64,000 nt of DNA from an uncultured Bacteroides sp. (GTDB lineage Bacteria; Bacteroidota; Bacteroidia; Bacteroidales; Bacteroidaceae). A program made the position numbers and the translations under genes. Location: positions 1 to 64,000 of the forward strand of contig CAUEFX010000004.1 in assembly GCA_958477465.1 (NCBI GenBank), written 5' to 3'. Below the pieces are notes generated by a model. It saw nothing but the letters and a program-made list of their open reading frames with translations. It was not told where the DNA came from and made no database searches. Positions within the stretch are counted from its first letter, which is position 1. Each line of letters begins with the position of its first letter. Positions 60,131 through 64,000 of this stretch are shown in pieces.

Positions 60131-63100
60131 ATGAGAAAAAGAGAACTTTTTATCAACCAGACAAAGAAATCACCTTACCAACGACAACCCGAACAGTTGG
60201 GATTGTATGATGCAACAAATGAACATGATGCATGCGGAGTTGGCATGTTGGTAAACATTCATGGAGAGAAATCACATGAAATTGTAGAATCGGCACTGAA
60301 AGTGCTTGAAAACATGCGCCATCGCGGTGCCGAAGGAGCCGACAACAAGACTGGAGACGGTGCAGGTATCCTGTTACAGATTCCCCACGAATTTATCTTG
60401 CTACAGGGTATCCCTGTCCCCGAAAAAGGACGCTACGGTACCGGACTGCTCTTTTTGCCTAAAGACACCAAGGCACAAGCAGATATCCTGAGTATCATTA
60501 TCGAGGAGATAGAAAAAGAAGGACTCACATTGATGCACCTGCGCAATGTTCCTACTTGCCCCGAAATTTTGGGAGAATCGGCATTAGCAGCAGAACCGGA
60601 CATCAAACAGGCATTTATCACCGGATTCACAGAAACAGAAACAGCCGACCGGAAACTATATATAATAAGGAAGAAGATCGAAAACCGGATAATGAAATCA
60701 ACCATCTCCGGAAAAAAAGATTTCTATATCGTTTCGCTCTCGACAAAAAGCATCATATATAAAGGTATGCTTTCATCGTTACAATTACGCAACTACTTCC
60801 CGGATCTTACAAACAGTTACTTCACCAGCGGACTGGCATTGGTACACTCCCGTTTCAGTACCAACACTTTCCCTACATGGGGGTTGGCACAACCTTTCCG
60901 CCTGCTGGCACACAATGGCGAAATAAATACAATCCGAGGAAATCGCGGATGGATGGAAGCACGCGAAAGCGTACTCTCTTCTCCTGCCCTCGGTGATATC
61001 AAAGAAATACGCCCCATTATCCAACCGGGTATGAGCGACAGTGCATCACTGGATAATGTGCTGGAGTTTCTCGTTATGTCCGGACTCAGCCTGCCACATG
61101 CAATGGCAATGCTCGTACCGGAATCATTCAATGAAAAGAACCCGATCAGTGAAGACCTGAAAGCTTTCTATGAATACCACTCTATCCTGATGGAACCTTG
61201 GGACGGCCCTGCCGCACTGCTGTTTAGCGACGGGCGGTATGCCGGTGGTATGCTCGACCGCAATGGACTGCGTCCGGCACGTTACCTCATCACCAAGAAT
61301 GACATGATGGTAGTAGCCAGTGAAGTAGGCGTTATGGATTTCGAACCGGGAGACATAAAAGAAAAAGGCCGCCTGCAACCGGGAAAAATACTATTGGTAG
61401 ATACGGAAAAAGGAGAAATATACTACGATCACGAACTGAAAAAACAACTGGCGGATGCCAAACCTTACCGTACCTGGTTGGCCAACAACCGCATCGAACT
61501 GGACGAACTGAAAAGCGGACGTAAAGTGTTACACAATGTAGAACGATACGACCAGATGCTGCATATATTCGGCTATTCCAAAGAGGATATCGAGAAAATC
61601 ATCACTCCGATGGCCACTACGGGAGCAGAGCCGATCAGTTCTATGGGTAACGATACACCGCTCGCCATACTTTCAGAGCAGCCGCAATTACTGTACAATT
61701 ACTTCCGGCAGCAATTTGCACAGGTGACCAACCCTCCCATCGACCCGATTCGGGAAGAGCTGGTGATGTCACTGACGGAATATATCGGTGCCGTAGGAAT
61801 GAACATCCTCACGCCCAACGAGAGCCACTGTAAAATGGTACGCCTCAACCACCCTATCTTAAGCAATACGCAATTGGATATTCTTTGCAATATCCGCTAC
61901 AAAGGATTCAAGACAGTGAAGTTGCCTATGCTGTTCGAGGTCTCACGTGGCAAGACCGGCTTACAAGAAGCATTAACCTCCTTATGCAAGCAGGCGGAAG
62001 AATCGGTAGCAGAAGGAGTAAACTATATCATACTGACAGACCGGGATGTGGATGCCGAACACGCAGCCATCCCTTCGCTGTTGGCGGTAAGCGCCGTACA
62101 CCATCACCTTATCTCGGTAGGAAAGCGTGTACAGACAGCTCTCGTTGTCGAGAGTGGTGAGATACGCGAGGTAATGCACGCTGCCCTGTTACTTGGCTTT
62201 GGAGCAAGTGCCTTGAATCCGTATATGGCTTTTGCGATACTCGACCAACTGGTTATTCAAAAAGAGATCCAACTCGACTATGCCACTGCAGAGAAAAATT
62301 ACATCAAAGCGATCTGTAAGGGACTGTTCAAAGTGATGAGTAAAATGGGTATCAGTACCATCCGCTCGTATCGCGGTGCGAAAATATTCGAAGCCATAGG
62401 CCTGAGCGAGGAGTTGAGCAATGCTTATTTCGGCGGTCTGCAATCACGAATCGGCGGAATCCGGCTTGAGGAAATAGCCAAAAGTGCGATTTCTGCCGTG
62501 TCTCATCTTTCAACTTGCAGTTCACAACTAAACAACAAGGGACTGTATTCTTTCCGGAAAGATGGAGAAAAGCACGCTTGGAACCCGGAGACAATCAGCA
62601 CACTGCAACTGGCTACGCGCTTGGGCAGTTACAAAAAATTCAAAGAGTTTACGGCTATGGTAGACAACAAGGAAGCTCCCATCTTTTTGCGAGACTTTTT
62701 CACATTCAAGCGTAACCCCATCGACATTGACCGTGTAGAACCGGTAGAAAACATTATGCGCCGCTTCGTTACCGGTGCCATGAGTTATGGCTCTATCAGC
62801 CGTGAAGCACACGAAGCAATGGCAATAGCCATGAATAAGATTCACGGGCGCAGCAACACCGGTGAAGGAGGAGAAGATGCAGCACGTTTTATTCCCCGTC
62901 CGGACGGAACCAGCCTGCGAAGCGCCATCAAGCAAGTGGCTTCCGGACGTTTCGGAGTGACAACGACGTACCTTGTCAACGCAGATGAAATACAAATAAA
63001 AATAGCTCAGGGAGCAAAACCCGGCGAAGGCGGCCAGTTGCCCGGATACAAAGTAGACCAGATAATTGCCAGAACCCGTCACTCCATACCGGGCATCTCG

Positions 63101-64000
63101 CTTATATCTCCCCCGCCCCATCATGACATCTACTCCATCGAGGATCTGGCACAGCTTATCTTCGATTTGAAAAACGTCAATCCGAAAGCCAAAATCAGTG
63201 TAAAACTGGTAGCGGAAAGCGGAGTAGGAACAATTGCCGCCGGTGTGGCGAAAGCAAAGGCCGACCTCATCGTGATATCGGGTGCGGAAGGCGGTACAGG
63301 TGCTTCCCCGGCTTCCTCCATTCGTTATGCTGGTATCTCTCCGGAACTGGGACTGAGCGAAGCACAACAGACTTTGGTATTGAACGGACTGCGCGGACAA
63401 GTCATGCTACAGGTAGACGGACAATTGAAGACCGGACGGGACATCATCCTGATGGCTATGTTAGGCGCCGAAGAATTCGGATTCGCAACTTCGGCATTGA
63501 TCGTACTGGGCTGCGTGATGATGCGTAAATGCCATATAAATACCTGTCCGGTAGGCGTTGCCACTCAAAATGAAGAATTACGTAAGCGTTTTCGCGGCCG
63601 GAGTGAATATCTGGTCAACTTCTTTACTTTCCTGGCACAAGAAGTCAGAGAGTATCTTGCCGAAATCGGTGTGGAAAGACTGGATGATATTATCGGACGT
63701 ACCGACCTCATCGAGCGCAAAGCCGATAATGGAAACCCCAAACATGCGCTCATCGACTTCAGTAAATTACTGGCACGTGTAGACAACAGCGCCGCCATAC
63801 ACCATGTCACCGACCAGGATCACGGCATATCTGCTGTCAAAGATGTGGAGATACTTCATGCTGCACAAGATGCCATTGAGTACCAAAAGGAAATCTCACT
63901 GGAATACACGATTGCCAATACGGACCGTGCCGTAGGTGCCATGCTTTCGGGGGCCATAGCTGCCAAATATGGTGAGAATGGGTTGCCGGAACATACGCTG
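60131..64000 (+). CDS. gltB: glutamate synthase large subunit (3' end cut by the window)
   Basis: The frame opens at ATG 60131 and stays open for 1290 codons to the window edge. It transfers the amide of glutamine to 2-oxoglutarate. Cys35 (HDACGVGML) is the class II amidotransferase nucleophile after a propeptide of 34 residues; the MRHRGAEGADNKTGDGAG loop follows. The FMN-binding synthase domain holds RRFVTGAMSYGSISREAHE, GRSNTGEGGED and VISGAEGGTGASPAS. The 3Fe-4S cysteines are in LGCVMMRKCHINTCPVG (63507-63554). The C-terminal GXGXG domain lies beyond the window. The small subunit GltD is expected downstream. Confidence 0.95.
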   Translation, partial: MRKRELFINQTKKSPYQRQPEQLGLYDATNEHDACGVGMLVNIHGEKSHEIVESALKVLENMRHRGAEGADNKTGDGAGILLQIPHEFILLQGIPVPEKGRYGTGLLFLPKDTKAQADILSIIIEEIEKEGLTLMHLRNVPTCPEILGESALAAEPDIKQAFITGFTETETADRKLYIIRKKIENRIMKSTISGKKDFYIVSLSTKSIIYKGMLSSLQLRNYFPDLTNSYFTSGLALVHSRFSTNTFPTWGLAQPFRLLAHNGEINTIRGNRGWMEARESVLSSPALGDIKEIRPIIQPGMSDSASLDNVLEFLVMSGLSLPHAMAMLVPESFNEKNPISEDLKAFYEYHSILMEPWDGPAALLFSDGRYAGGMLDRNGLRPARYLITKNDMMVVASEVGVMDFEPGDIKEKGRLQPGKILLVDTEKGEIYYDHELKKQLADAKPYRTWLANNRIELDELKSGRKVLHNVERYDQMLHIFGYSKEDIEKIITPMATTGAEPISSMGNDTPLAILSEQPQLLYNYFRQQFAQVTNPPIDPIREELVMSLTEYIGAVGMNILTPNESHCKMVRLNHPILSNTQLDILCNIRYKGFKTVKLPMLFEVSRGKTGLQEALTSLCKQAEESVAEGVNYIILTDRDVDAEHAAIPSLLAVSAVHHHLISVGKRVQTALVVESGEIREVMHAALLLGFGASALNPYMAFAILDQLVIQKEIQLDYATAEKNYIKAICKGLFKVMSKMGISTIRSYRGAKIFEAIGLSEELSNAYFGGLQSRIGGIRLEEIAKSAISAVSHLSTCSSQLNNKGLYSFRKDGEKHAWNPETISTLQLATRLGSYKKFKEFTAMVDNKEAPIFLRDFFTFKRNPIDIDRVEPVENIMRRFVTGAMSYGSISREAHEAMAIAMNKIHGRSNTGEGGEDAARFIPRPDGTSLRSAIKQVASGRFGVTTTYLVNADEIQIKIAQGAKPGEGGQLPGYKVDQIIARTRHSIPGISLISPPPHHDIYSIEDLAQLIFDLKNVNPKAKISVKLVAESGVGTIAAGVAKAKADLIVISGAEGGTGASPASSIRYAGISPELGLSEAQQTLVLNGLRGQVMLQVDGQLKTGRDIILMAMLGAEEFGFATSALIVLGCVMMRKCHINTCPVGVATQNEELRKRFRGRSEYLVNFFTFLAQEVREYLAEIGVERLDDIIGRTDLIERKADNGNPKHALIDFSKLLARVDNSAAIHHVTDQDHGISAVKDVEILHAAQDAIEYQKEISLEYTIANTDRAVGAMLSGAIAAKYGENGLPEHTL

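Noticed and set aside
62528..63400. 290-codon minus-strand frame within gltB
   Set aside because: Shadow of gltB, whose frame is open for 1290 codons with all family motifs.

Overview
The window reads as chromosomal DNA of a human-gut type Bacteroides, close to B. thetaiotaomicron. Three things point that way. Almost every gene cluster has the Bacteroidetes -7 box TAnnTTTG in front of it. There are several TonB-dependent receptors with an N-terminal carboxypeptidase-like domain. The proteome is typical of the genus (DUF4876, DUF4857, GLUG, imelysin and DUF2023 proteins). No tRNA, rRNA, CRISPR array or intact insertion sequence was found.

Layout. 0-1.4 kb: a toxin-antitoxin remnant area with a Panacea-domain protein overlapping a 61-codon frame, and a HigA-type antitoxin whose toxin gene has decayed. 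1.4-2.1 kb: miniature mobile-element relics. 2.1-6.6 kb: a Crp-family and an AraC-family regulator, then a His-rich small protein and a TonB receptor, probably for a metal. 6.6-12.9 kb: a periplasmic nucleotidase, Tex, a CPBP protease and a leucine-rich-repeat protein. 12.9-14.3 kb: a gene-free stretch made largely of repeats. 14.3-18.3 kb: a LuxR-type protein with a degenerate receiver paired with a hemerythrin protein, a one-domain AICAR transformylase, and a flavodoxin with its DUF2023 partner.

18.5-25.7 kb is a six-gene plus-strand operon: porin, imelysin lipoprotein, di-heme oxidoreductase, second porin, c-type cytochrome lipoprotein and a Rid-family protein. It looks like a cell-envelope iron or heme redox system. 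25.8-41.5 kb is a ten-gene minus-strand operon running from a TonB receptor through a DUF4876 lipoprotein, a second outer-membrane barrel, a 1.4-kaa GLUG protein, a cysteine-containing lipoprotein, a PepSY membrane protein, an ABC ATPase and permease and a DUF4857 protein to a propeller-like protein. I regard this as the best candidate for an undescribed envelope system. Its substrate is unknown; the PepSY and TonB components suggest iron, a siderophore or heme.

41.9-51.3 kb: an AspT/YidE-type transporter, two small membrane proteins, the lower galacturonate pathway (uxaA, kdgK, eda) with a divergent LacI regulator and two visible operator-like sites, and an NhaC antiporter. 51.4-64 kb: glmS, purF, carA and carB on the minus strand and gltB divergently on the plus strand (cut by the window edge). 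All use glutamine as nitrogen donor, carB through its subunit carA.
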